The translations under genes and the position numbers were made by a program. This document shows, piece after piece, positions 42,371 to 50,211 of a stretch of 64,000 nt of DNA. The stretch's first letter is position 1, and every line of letters starts with the position of its first letter. The notes under the pieces were generated by a model, which worked only from the letters and a program-made list of their open reading frames with translations, did no database searches and was not told the DNA's origin. This DNA comes from CAZJHX01 sp964545715 (GTDB lineage: Bacteria; Myxococcota_A; UBA9042; GCA-2863065): NCBI GenBank assembly GCA_964545715.1, contig CAZJHX010000042.1:4857-68856 (forward strand), in the 5' to 3' direction.

Positions 42371-43885
42371 ATGTCAGCAAAACTGTCTGTGTGTGTGGTC
42401 CTTGGCGCACTCGTGCTGGCGTGCGGCGCGGAGCGGACTGGTGTGTCTGCGGGTGTCCCCGGCACGACGCCCAGTGGAACCACCACCGGAAGCCCCATCG
42501 ATGAGCCCACCGGCACGACCGCCACGGACACGGGCGCCGATGACGACGCGTGCGCGCCTGACGCGCCCGGGGACACGCGCGCGTGTGAGAACAAGAACGA
42601 CTTCGGTAGCTGCTTTGGGTTGCAGACCTGTGACGCCGTGGCGGGCTGGGGTGTCTGTGACGCGGAGACGCCGGCGGTGGAGACGTGCGACGGTCTGGAC
42701 AACAACTGCGACGGCCAGACCGATGAGGGCTTTGCCGATACGGACGGCGACACGCAGCCCGACTGTGTGGACCCGGACGACGACAATGACGGCGATCCCG
42801 ACGAGACCGACTGCGCGCCGTTTGACCCGGGGGTACACGTGGGCGCGACCGATACGTGCAACGGCGTGGACGACGACTGCGACGGGGTGACCGATCCCTG
42901 TGATGACGGCGATCCGTGCACGACGGATGTGTGCGACCCGACCGACGGGTGCTCATCAACGTCGGCGGACGGCGACGCGGAGTGTGATGACGGCGATCCC
43001 TGTACAACCGGCTCCACATGCGCCGACGGCGTGTGTGGGGGCGGCGGACCGACCGTCTGCGATGACGGGGACGCCTGCACGCAGGACGTGTGCGACCCGG
43101 AAGTGGGCTGCGTCAGTGGCGCGCCGGTAGCCTGCGATGACTCCGAGGCGTGCACAGCGGACTCCTGCGATTCGGCGTCGGGGTGCGTTTTTGCCGCTGT
43201 GGCGGACGCGACGGCATGCGACGACGGCAGCGACTGCACGCTGGACGACGCCTGCCAGGGCGGCGTGTGCACGGGGGCGGCGCTGGAGTGCGTGGACGAC
43301 AACCCGTGCGTGGTGACGACCTGCATCGGCGGGGACTGCTTGTACGCGGCGGCCCCGGACGGCGAGCCCTGTGATGACGGGGTCGAGTGCACGGTCGGCG
43401 ACACCTGCGTAGGCGGGTCGTGTGGGTCGCCGCCGGACGGTGAGCCGCTGGTGGTGACGGCGCCCATCGAGCTGGCGGCCGGCAACTACGACCCGCAGAC
43501 CATCTGCGTCAAGGGCGAGGGCAGCATCCGCGCCTGCGGGCCCATCGACCTGGACGTGGGCAGCGACGGCGCGGTGGTCATCGGCGGCGGCGGCATCGGT
43601 CCGCTGCCGGGCGCGGAGGGGGACATCACCCTCGAGTACGCCGGGTACCAGAAGCTGTATGTGCTGATCGACACGTCGCTGGTGCCGGTCGCGCTGCACC
43701 TCAAAGCGCCGGGGCTGCCGGACATCGGTATCGAGACCACGGGCCCCAACCAGATCGACCTGTACATCCAGTCCGGCGGCAAGGTGGGGATCACCGCCAA
43801 GAACGCGGTCAGCTTCAAGCAGTTCGGCGCGGCCAGCTTCTTCATGGGGCCGACCGCGGCCGGGGAGCCGCCGTCATGTCCGTGA
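42371..43885 (+). CDS. MopE-like Cys-rich lipoprotein, first of a tandem pair
   Basis: 504 residues. Lipobox ALVLAC. A Thr/Gly-rich linker leads to CDGLDNNCDGQTDEGF, DPDDDNDGDPDETDC and CNGVDDDCDG motifs (residues about 100-180), the metal-binding repeats of MopE and thrombospondin-3-like proteins, likely binding calcium. Six to seven modules of the type CDDGDPCTTDVCD follow (about 180-355), each with paired cysteines. The last about 130 residues form a beta-rich domain (AAGNYDPQTICVKG, DVGSDGAVVIGGGG) of no known function, shared with the next gene. A rigid outer-surface protein is the best guess. Confidence 0.88.
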   Translation: MSAKLSVCVVLGALVLACGAERTGVSAGVPGTTPSGTTTGSPIDEPTGTTATDTGADDDACAPDAPGDTRACENKNDFGSCFGLQTCDAVAGWGVCDAETPAVETCDGLDNNCDGQTDEGFADTDGDTQPDCVDPDDDNDGDPDETDCAPFDPGVHVGATDTCNGVDDDCDGVTDPCDDGDPCTTDVCDPTDGCSSTSADGDAECDDGDPCTTGSTCADGVCGGGGPTVCDDGDACTQDVCDPEVGCVSGAPVACDDSEACTADSCDSASGCVFAAVADATACDDGSDCTLDDACQGGVCTGAALECVDDNPCVVTTCIGGDCLYAAAPDGEPCDDGVECTVGDTCVGGSCGSPPDGEPLVVTAPIELAAGNYDPQTICVKGEGSIRACGPIDLDVGSDGAVVIGGGGIGPLPGAEGDITLEYAGYQKLYVLIDTSLVPVALHLKAPGLPDIGIETTGPNQIDLYIQSGGKVGITAKNAVSFKQFGAASFFMGPTAAGEPPSCP

Positions 43886-45390
43886 TGCGCTGCTTCCTGG
43901 TGGTTGTTTTGCTTGTGGCGTGCGGTGACGAGGTGCGGTCCGCCGCGGAGGCGCCCAAAGACGGAACGGAGCACCTGCCGCAGAACACGTCCGGCGCTAC
44001 GAGCGGGGAGCCTGTCTCCGATTACGGCGAGCCGTGCACCGACGGGGAGGACTGCGACAGCGGCTTCTGCGTAGTCGGTGAGACCGGCAAGACGGTGTGC
44101 ACCGAGTCCTGCACGGGCGAGTGCCAGCCGGGGTGGGAGTGCGAGCAGGTGGAAGAGGGGACGGACCCGATCTTCATCTGCGTGTTTGGCGGCGCCATGT
44201 GCGCGCCGGAGCCGATCGGGGCCGAGCGCGCATGCCAGCAGACCAACGATCTGGGCACCTGCTTTGGGCATGAGACCTGCGACAAAGAGCTGGGGTGGCA
44301 GGGCTGCGACGCGCCCGAGGCGGTCGAGGAGATCTGTGACGGCGTGGACAACGACTGCGACGGGGAGGCGGACGAGGGCTTTGTCGACACGGACGGCGAC
44401 ACGCTGGAAGACTGCGTCGACCCCGACGACGACAACGACGGCGACCCGGATGAGGACGACTGCGCGCCGCTGGACCCGGCGATTCACCACGGCGCTGAAG
44501 AGGTGTGCAACGGCGTGGACGACAACTGTGACCAGCAGATCGACGAGGACGTCAGCTGCGACGACGCGGAGCCGTGTACGGCGGACGCCTGCGAGGGTGA
44601 ATCCGGCTGCGCGCATGTGGCGGCGGATGACGGCACGGGCTGCGATGACGCGGACGACTGCACCAACAGCGACGGCTGCCAGGCCGGGGTGTGCACGGGT
44701 GAGCCGCTGAACTGCGACGACGGCGATCCGTGCACACTGGGCGAGGGCTGCGAGGGCGGTGAGTGTCAGCCGGGCACACCTATGGCGTGTGATGACGGCG
44801 ATCCGTGCACCGTGGGCGACGTGTGCGTGGACGGCAGCTGCGGCGAGGCCGTGCCCATGGTCTGCGACGACGGCGACACCTGCACCGCCGACGTGTGTGT
44901 GGACGGCGAGTGTTTTCACGCCGCGACCGAGGACGGGATCCCGTGCGACGACGGCATCGACTGCACCGCCGACGACGTCTGCAGCGGGGGCAAGTGCGGG
45001 TCGGCCGGTATCGCGGACGGCGGCGTGCTGGAGGGCAGCGGACTGACGCTGTCCGAGGGCAACTACGACTTCAACAACTCCAACGTCACCGGGCTGGACA
45101 TCTGCGGCAACGTCAACATCGAGATCGGCGCCGCAGGTCAGGTCAACATCAAAGGGATCAAGAAGGCGCCGGCCGCAGAGGAGGCGTATCTGCAGGTGGA
45201 GTATGTCGGCACGACAAAGGTCAATCTGCAGGTCAGCGTGGCCGCCGGGGACCTCCACCTGAAAGTGTTCGGGCCCAAAGCGGATATCAAGGTCAGCTGC
45301 TCCGGCGGCTCAGGCACCTTCTTCGTCAAGATCCTGGCCGGCAAAAAGGTCGACATCACCGGCAACTGCAAGCTGGTCTACGGAAGCTAA
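43876..45390 (+). CDS. MopE-like Cys-rich lipoprotein, second of a tandem pair
   Basis: 504 residues, the same length and domain plan as its upstream neighbour. Lipobox VLLVAC; an extra N-terminal Cys module (CTDGEDCDSGFC, ECQPGWEC); CDGVDNDCDGEADEGF, DPDDDNDGDPDEDDC and CNGVDDNCD motifs; five CDDGDPCT-type modules; and the beta-rich C-terminal domain (EGNYDFNNSN, ICGNVNIEIGAAGQVNIKG). The ATG at 43876 overlaps the previous gene by 10 bp and has GGGGAG at about 9 nt, so translation is coupled. A tandem duplication followed by divergence explains the pair. The 3' end overlaps the convergent Nudix gene by 81 bp. Confidence 0.88.
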   Translation: MSVMRCFLVVVLLVACGDEVRSAAEAPKDGTEHLPQNTSGATSGEPVSDYGEPCTDGEDCDSGFCVVGETGKTVCTESCTGECQPGWECEQVEEGTDPIFICVFGGAMCAPEPIGAERACQQTNDLGTCFGHETCDKELGWQGCDAPEAVEEICDGVDNDCDGEADEGFVDTDGDTLEDCVDPDDDNDGDPDEDDCAPLDPAIHHGAEEVCNGVDDNCDQQIDEDVSCDDAEPCTADACEGESGCAHVAADDGTGCDDADDCTNSDGCQAGVCTGEPLNCDDGDPCTLGEGCEGGECQPGTPMACDDGDPCTVGDVCVDGSCGEAVPMVCDDGDTCTADVCVDGECFHAATEDGIPCDDGIDCTADDVCSGGKCGSAGIADGGVLEGSGLTLSEGNYDFNNSNVTGLDICGNVNIEIGAAGQVNIKGIKKAPAAEEAYLQVEYVGTTKVNLQVSVAAGDLHLKVFGPKADIKVSCSGGSGTFFVKILAGKKVDITGNCKLVYGS

Positions 45391-45780
45391 GCCGACTACT
45401 CGGGCAAGCTCCGCTGCGTCCACCTCGGTCCGGCCCTGGGCCAGCGCCTCTCGTGCCGCGTCCGGCTTGAAAAACGCCTGCTGCCTCGGCTCGTGACCGG
45501 GCCGGTAGCTGCGTGCCTGCATCACAAACGCGATCACCGGCACCAGACCCCGCCGCTGCTTACGGTACTGATAGACGGTTAGCGGGGTCGCGGCGACCGG
45601 GCCGCTCCAGCCGCTCTCTTCTATGGTCTCGCGCGCAGCCGCCTCTGAGGCCGTCTCGCCGGGGTCGATGCGCCCTTTGGGAAAGGTCCACCGTTTGGCG
45701 TCGCTCGTTCGGATGAGCAGAATCTCGATTGTGTCGCCTGCCTCACGGATGCAGACTGTGGCGCTATGTCGAGCTTCCAT
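45310..45780 (-). CDS. Nudix hydrolase
   Basis: 156 residues from the ATG at 45780. The Nudix box fits GX5EX7REXXEEXG: PKGRIDPGETASEAAARETIEESGW (residues about 34-58 region), where the glutamates bind metal and the reaction is hydrolysis of an X-linked nucleoside diphosphate. RTSDAKRWTFPKGR is the usual lead-in of small MutT/DIPP-like enzymes. The domain ends near residue 125; the last about 27 codons lie antisense to the MopE-like gene and probably add little. Its start overlaps the divergent esterase start by 15 bp, so it overlaps neighbours at both ends. Substrate unknown. Confidence 0.88.
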   Translation of the reverse strand: MEARHSATVCIREAGDTIEILLIRTSDAKRWTFPKGRIDPGETASEAAARETIEESGWSGPVAATPLTVYQYRKQRRGLVPVIAFVMQARSYRPGHEPRQQAFFKPDAAREALAQGRTEVDAAELARVVGLASVDQLAVAGDVDLFAGQDLDEEGA

Positions 45781-47196
45781 ACCGCCATCGTAGCAGTCCT
45801 GGCGTCCTTGATGATCCTGGGCTGTGGAGCATCCGGTCCTCTTTTGGAGGGCACGGCGCGCGTGGCCGACGGCGTTGAGACGCCCGCTGAGAAGGGCACG
45901 CTGGTCGTGGGCTGGCTGCGCCCTGACGAGGCCGCCCGGTGGCGCAAAGGCGAGATCTCGCTGACACTCCTGGTCGAGCTGGTCCAGCGCTTTGTGCCGG
46001 TGCAAGCCGTGCGTCTGCCCGCGACATTTGAGGTCCCGTATCCGGGCGGCCCGGCTGTGCCGATCGCGTTCTTCGATTCGCAGCACAAGTTTTGGGAGAG
46101 CATGTTCGGCAGCGGCGTGCCGGGGAACCTGGTGGGCTTCGGACCAGCGGCGGGCAAGGACCCCAAGGCGGGGGCCGTGTCCGATGTCGTCATGAAGACG
46201 GGCCCCAAGCCGCGGAAGCGCCCGGAAAACTGTGAGGGCGAGCGGCTGGAGCTGTTTGCGATCGACGCCCCTGACGTGGTCGGGCGCATGGGCAACGATC
46301 CCAAGCGCAAGGTGTGCGTGTTTTTGCCGCGCAGCTACGCGACTCAGCCGGCGCGCCGGTACCCGGTGATCTACGCGCTGCCCGGGCTGGGCGGCAACCA
46401 CAGCAGCAGCTTTCGAAAAGGGCGCGGCATCCACACGATCCTCGATGAGCTGTCCCGGCGCAGCGGGCGCGAGGCGATTCTGGTTGGCGTGGACACCAGC
46501 ACCAAGCTCGGCAGCAGCTACCTGGTCGACTCTCCGCACACCGGGGCATACCGGCGCTTTTTGGCCGAGGCCGTGCCGGCGACCATCGACGCGCGGTATC
46601 GGACCATCGCCAAACCGACGGCGCGCGGGCTTTTCGGGCAGTCCACGGGCGGCTTCAACGCGGTGGCCTTTGCCATGCGGGAGTCGGGCGTGTTTACCGC
46701 CGCGGGCGCTTCGGCGCCCGATGGTCTCGATCTGGAGGACTGGCTGGTCGACGCGGAGGGCAGGGTCCGCCCGCTGTGGCTCAAGTGGACCCGCCTGGAG
46801 GACGCCGTGGGAGGCTGGGGCCAGATGGTCAGCTACGCGTCGGACTGGTCACCGGGCGCCGAGCGGGGCTTTTTGTGGCCCTACGATCTGGACGACGGCG
46901 AGGTCGATCGGGACCTGCTGGCCGGCTGGCTGAAGTACAGCCCGATGCACATGCTGGAGCGCCCGGAGATTTTGGAGGCGGTGCGCACGCGACTGAACGG
47001 CCGGATCTTCATCGCGGTGGGCAGGGACGACGAGTTCAAGCTGTTCGAGCCTGCCGTCAAGTTCAGCAAGCGTCTAAAAGAGCTGGGCGTCGAGCACGGC
47101 TTCGTGGCGGCGCCGGGTGGTCACTTCAAGGGCATCATGGAGCGCTTTGTCGGCGCCCTGGGTCATCTGCTCAAGGTGCTGGATCCGTCCGCTTAA
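45766..47196 (+). CDS. Lipoprotein esterase, alpha/beta hydrolase (putative esterase family)
   Basis: 476 residues. Lipobox MILGC. Residues about 180-470 form an esterase-D/antigen-85-like hydrolase: VCVFLPRSY, YPVIYALPGLGG (oxyanion region), the nucleophile elbow GQSTGG with Ser293, GRDDEFKLF holding the acid and a late PGGHF with the histidine. The N-terminal 150 residues (WLRPDEAARWRKGE, LPATFEVPYPGGPAVPIAFF) look like a separate beta domain. It would cleave acyl esters outside the cytoplasm. Divergent overlap with the Nudix gene; convergent 4-bp overlap with the cupin gene. Confidence 0.88.
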   Translation: MSSFHTAIVAVLASLMILGCGASGPLLEGTARVADGVETPAEKGTLVVGWLRPDEAARWRKGEISLTLLVELVQRFVPVQAVRLPATFEVPYPGGPAVPIAFFDSQHKFWESMFGSGVPGNLVGFGPAAGKDPKAGAVSDVVMKTGPKPRKRPENCEGERLELFAIDAPDVVGRMGNDPKRKVCVFLPRSYATQPARRYPVIYALPGLGGNHSSSFRKGRGIHTILDELSRRSGREAILVGVDTSTKLGSSYLVDSPHTGAYRRFLAEAVPATIDARYRTIAKPTARGLFGQSTGGFNAVAFAMRESGVFTAAGASAPDGLDLEDWLVDAEGRVRPLWLKWTRLEDAVGGWGQMVSYASDWSPGAERGFLWPYDLDDGEVDRDLLAGWLKYSPMHMLERPEILEAVRTRLNGRIFIAVGRDDEFKLFEPAVKFSKRLKELGVEHGFVAAPGGHFKGIMERFVGALGHLLKVLDPSA

Positions 47197-47528
47197 CGCG
47201 GGGGTGGCGCGGGCGATAGAATCGCCATCACGAGCAGCCGCTCCTGGGAGTCGTTGCGGATGCCGTGCGGCACGCCCTGCGGCGCGACCAGCGTGATGCC
47301 GGCCTCCATCGCGACCTCGCGGTCGTCCAGCAGGAAGACGCCGGACCCCTCGATCACGTGATAGACCTTGTCCATGTCCGCGTGGGCGTGCAGCCGGTGC
47401 CCCTGCCCCGGCTCAAAGGCGTTCAACCCGACCAGCAGGTGCTCGGAGTGATAGAGCGTCGTCTTGCCCATCTTTTCGGGCTTGTACACGGCCTCGTCGG
47501 CCGCGCGAATCGGGCGTGGATGTTCCAT
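47193..47528 (-). CDS. Small cupin protein
   Basis: 111 residues, single cupin barrel. The metal-binding motif 1 is clear: HRLHAHADMDKVYHVIEGSG (His, His, Asp/Glu-like and His spaced as GX5HXHX3-4EX6G with Asp in place of Glu), and motif 2 is PQGVPHGIRN. Function in this family ranges from dioxygenase to sugar isomerase or sensor; none can be assigned. Six bases downstream of the EEP-family gene, so likely in its operon. Confidence 0.88.
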   Translation of the reverse strand: MEHPRPIRAADEAVYKPEKMGKTTLYHSEHLLVGLNAFEPGQGHRLHAHADMDKVYHVIEGSGVFLLDDREVAMEAGITLVAPQGVPHGIRNDSQERLLVMAILSPAPPPR

Positions 47529-47534
47529 GCCCCT

Positions 47535-48287
47535 CTAATACACGCGGCGCAGCTTCACCACCACCGGATAGTGGTCGGAGCGGCCGGCTTTCATCACCCG
47601 CGCTTTGACGGCCTCCAGGCGCGGGCCGGCGTAAACGTGGTCCAGCGCCTGGGTCAGCTCGCCGTAGCGGGTGGGCCAGTGCCAGGTGCGGGTGTTGGGC
47701 TTCAGGTCGAAGAGGGCGTTGCGCATCTTGCGGTCCTCCAGCAGGTCCAGCGCGCCGCCTTTGGCCTCGTTGAAGTCGCCCAGGATGATCGTCGGCAGCT
47801 CCTTGGCCAAAAACGTCACGTAGTGCTGCATTTCGCTCAGGCGCAGGCCGCCGGTGGTGAAGAAGCCGCGGACCCACGAGCCCTTGTCGATGGGAGGGCG
47901 CAGGTGCACGTTGAGAGCTTGGACAGGGCCGATCGGGGTCTGCACCACGACGCGCCAAGCAGGGAACCACTTGGTGGGCGCCGGGATATAGTCGGCGTCC
48001 TTGAAAGGGTACTTGGACAGCACCGCCAGGCCGCCGGCGCGCCCGTGATGCTTGAACAGGATGTGCGGGTAGACCTTGCGCAGCGCTCGGCGCAGGTGGC
48101 GCTCCCACCGGGGCGTGGTCTCCTGCAGAAACACCACATCGGCTTTGCCCTTGCGGATCGCGTTCACCGTCGCGCGGTCTCCGGCCATGCCGAAGTTGAC
48201 GTTGTAGGTCATGACTGTGAGGTCAGCGGCCGCGGCGGCTTGGGGAGCCAGACCGAGAAGAAGAGCGGTCAAAAGCAGTTGTTTCAC
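47535..48287 (-). CDS. Exported endonuclease/exonuclease/phosphatase-family protein
   Basis: 250 residues with a signal peptide (LLLTALLLGLAPQAAAAA). EEP-fold motifs in order: TYNVNFG, DVVFLQET (metal-binding Glu), ALNVHLRPP, ILGDFNEAKGG (Asp and Asn) and SDHYPVVV at the end (catalytic Asp-His). The family includes DNase I-like nucleases, inositol phosphatases and sphingomyelinases; export points to an extracellular nuclease or phosphodiesterase. About 50 bp separates it from the divergent ABC1-type kinase gene. Confidence 0.9.
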   Translation of the reverse strand: MKQLLLTALLLGLAPQAAAAADLTVMTYNVNFGMAGDRATVNAIRKGKADVVFLQETTPRWERHLRRALRKVYPHILFKHHGRAGGLAVLSKYPFKDADYIPAPTKWFPAWRVVVQTPIGPVQALNVHLRPPIDKGSWVRGFFTTGGLRLSEMQHYVTFLAKELPTIILGDFNEAKGGALDLLEDRKMRNALFDLKPNTRTWHWPTRYGELTQALDHVYAGPRLEAVKARVMKAGRSDHYPVVVKLRRVY

Positions 48288-48337
48288 GTGTTGTCTGACG
48301 CGCGCTGTTTGCCGCTTATTCCGGTATTGTCGCGTGG

Positions 48338-49672
48338 ATGACCGACGATCGAAAGACGCTGAAGTCGATCGCGCAGGGCTTTCGCGGACGCACCCTCAAG
48401 ACGGCGCGCATGGCGACCAAGGTGGGGTTCAAGGCGCTGAAGAAGACGCTGCGGCCCGACGCCACGCCGGCGGACGACAAGCGCGCGGAGGCCGAGATCT
48501 ATGCGGCGGCCAACACGCTGCTGGACGAGATGAACGAGCTGAAGGGCCTGATGATGAAGTTTGGCCAGATGGCCAGCTACCTGGAGGGCGCGCTGCCGCC
48601 GCAGGCTCAGCAGGTGCTGTCCAGGCTGCAGGACCAGAGCACGCCGATGGAGGCCGACGCCGTGGCTGCGGTCGTCACCGAGCAGCTGGGCTCGCCGCCT
48701 GAAGAGGCGTTCGACACGTTTGAGCGGCAGCCGTTTGCCGCGGCGTCCATCGGCCAGGTGCACAAGGCCACCCTCGGTGGGCAGCAGCTGGCGGTCAAAG
48801 TGCAGTACCCCGGCATTCAGCGGGCCCTGGCGAGCGATTTGAAGACAATGAGTGTGCTCGGGCGGCTCTCGACCACGCTCATGCCGGTCAGCGGCAAGGA
48901 TCTCGTCAACGAGCTGCGTGACCGCATGCTGGAAGAGTGCGACTACGAGGCCGAGGCGCGCAACCAGCAGCTGTTTCAGGGGCTGCTGTCCGGCTTCGAG
49001 GGGGCGTCCGTTCCGTCCGTGCGCGCCGACCGCAGCACCGGCCGCGTGCTGACGACGGAGTTTATGCCCGGCAGCGCCTTCTACGCTTTCTGCGAGTCCG
49101 CGCCGCCCGAGGTTCGTGACCGGGCCGCCACGCTCATCTTCGATGTCTGCTTCACCTGTATTTTCCACCACTGCGTGTTCAACGCGGATCCCCACCCCGG
49201 CAACTATCTGTTCGCGCCCGACGGCGACGTCGTGTTTCTGGACTACGGGTGCATCAAACACTTCGACACGGACTTTGTGGACGGCTGGAAGCGCCTGGCC
49301 CTGTCGGTGCTCAACGACGACAAGCCCAGCTTTAGAGATGCGATGATCGGCACCGGGATGGTCATGCGGCCCAGGTCGTTCGACTTCGACTATCAGTGGG
49401 ATGTGATGGAGTATCTGTACACGCCGTTCAAGTCCAAGGAGCCGTTCACGTACACCAATGAGTACGTGAAGAAGTCGTACGACTTGATGATGTGGAAGAA
49501 CCCCAACAAGCTGCGTACGGGGATGCCGCCGGATTGGCTCTTTCTCAATCGCTTGCAGTGGGGCCTGAACTCGGTTTTGGCCCACATGAAGGCGACCGGC
49601 CCGTGGCCCCGCATCTGGCGTGCTGCCGTCGAGTCCAGGACGGCTCCGGTCGTCCAGTCCGGGGGGGCATAG
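48338..49672 (+). CDS. ABC1/UbiB (ADCK)-family atypical kinase
   Basis: 444 residues, cytoplasmic. Hallmarks: KxGQ motif MKFGQMAS (74-80), the Ala-rich AAAS loop FAAASIGQVH (133-142) replacing the Gly-rich loop, catalytic lysine in LAVKVQYPG, the EcDYEAEARN segment, HCVFNADPHPGN catalytic loop and LDYG as the DFG equivalent. UbiB/COQ8 proteins are ATPases that support isoprenoid-quinone synthesis or lipid handling rather than phosphorylating proteins. The next gene follows 4 bp later, so they are translated together. Confidence 0.93.
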   Translation: MTDDRKTLKSIAQGFRGRTLKTARMATKVGFKALKKTLRPDATPADDKRAEAEIYAAANTLLDEMNELKGLMMKFGQMASYLEGALPPQAQQVLSRLQDQSTPMEADAVAAVVTEQLGSPPEEAFDTFERQPFAAASIGQVHKATLGGQQLAVKVQYPGIQRALASDLKTMSVLGRLSTTLMPVSGKDLVNELRDRMLEECDYEAEARNQQLFQGLLSGFEGASVPSVRADRSTGRVLTTEFMPGSAFYAFCESAPPEVRDRAATLIFDVCFTCIFHHCVFNADPHPGNYLFAPDGDVVFLDYGCIKHFDTDFVDGWKRLALSVLNDDKPSFRDAMIGTGMVMRPRSFDFDYQWDVMEYLYTPFKSKEPFTYTNEYVKKSYDLMMWKNPNKLRTGMPPDWLFLNRLQWGLNSVLAHMKATGPWPRIWRAAVESRTAPVVQSGGA

Positions 49673-49676
49673 GGCC

Positions 49677-50201
49677 GTGGGCGCGCAGTTCGAGGAGGTT
49701 CAGCGTTTTCGCCAGCTGTGGGTGTGGGCGATCACGCTGCTGCTGGCCGCAGGCGCGACTGCATACGCTGCCGGCACGCTGTTCGAGAAGTACATTCTCG
49801 GTGCGCTGCAGCACAAACCGACGGCTGTGACTGTTCAGATGTTTGTCGCCATGGCGGCCACCGCCGTGCTGTGGGGGCTGATGGCGCTGATGTATGCAGC
49901 GCGGCTGGTGGTGAGTTTGAGTCGGGATGCCGTCGTGATCGTGTTCTATCCGTTCACGCGCGAGCATCGGGTGCCGCTGGTTCAGATCGCGCGCTGCGAG
50001 ATCCGGGAGTATCAGCCGCTGGGCGACCACGGTGGGTGGGGCGTGCGCGTCGTGGGCGGCATGCGGACGTACACCGCCAGCGGAACGCGTGCCATCATGC
50101 TGACGCTGAAGTCGGGTGATGAGGTGCTGATCGGGACGCAGCGCCCGACCGAGTGGCACCGGGCGCTCACTGCGGCCTTGTCACGTGCCGACGATCTTTA
50201 G
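49677..50201 (+). CDS. Membrane protein with PH-like domain (DUF6141-like)
   Basis: 174 residues from a GTG at 49677, just behind the previous stop and a G-rich ribosome site. Two transmembrane helices (LWVWAITLLLAAGATAYAAG and VAMAATAVLWGLMALMYAAR) precede a soluble PH-like tail (about 85-170) with YPFTREHRVPLVQIARCEIREY, GGWGVRV and LTLKSGDEVLIGTQRP. The last pattern is what DUF6141-type proteins show. Function unknown; pairing with an ABC1 kinase hints at membrane lipid or quinone work. Confidence 0.8.
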   Translation: MGAQFEEVQRFRQLWVWAITLLLAAGATAYAAGTLFEKYILGALQHKPTAVTVQMFVAMAATAVLWGLMALMYAARLVVSLSRDAVVIVFYPFTREHRVPLVQIARCEIREYQPLGDHGGWGVRVVGGMRTYTASGTRAIMLTLKSGDEVLIGTQRPTEWHRALTAALSRADDL

Positions 50202-50211
50202 GGAGGGTGTG

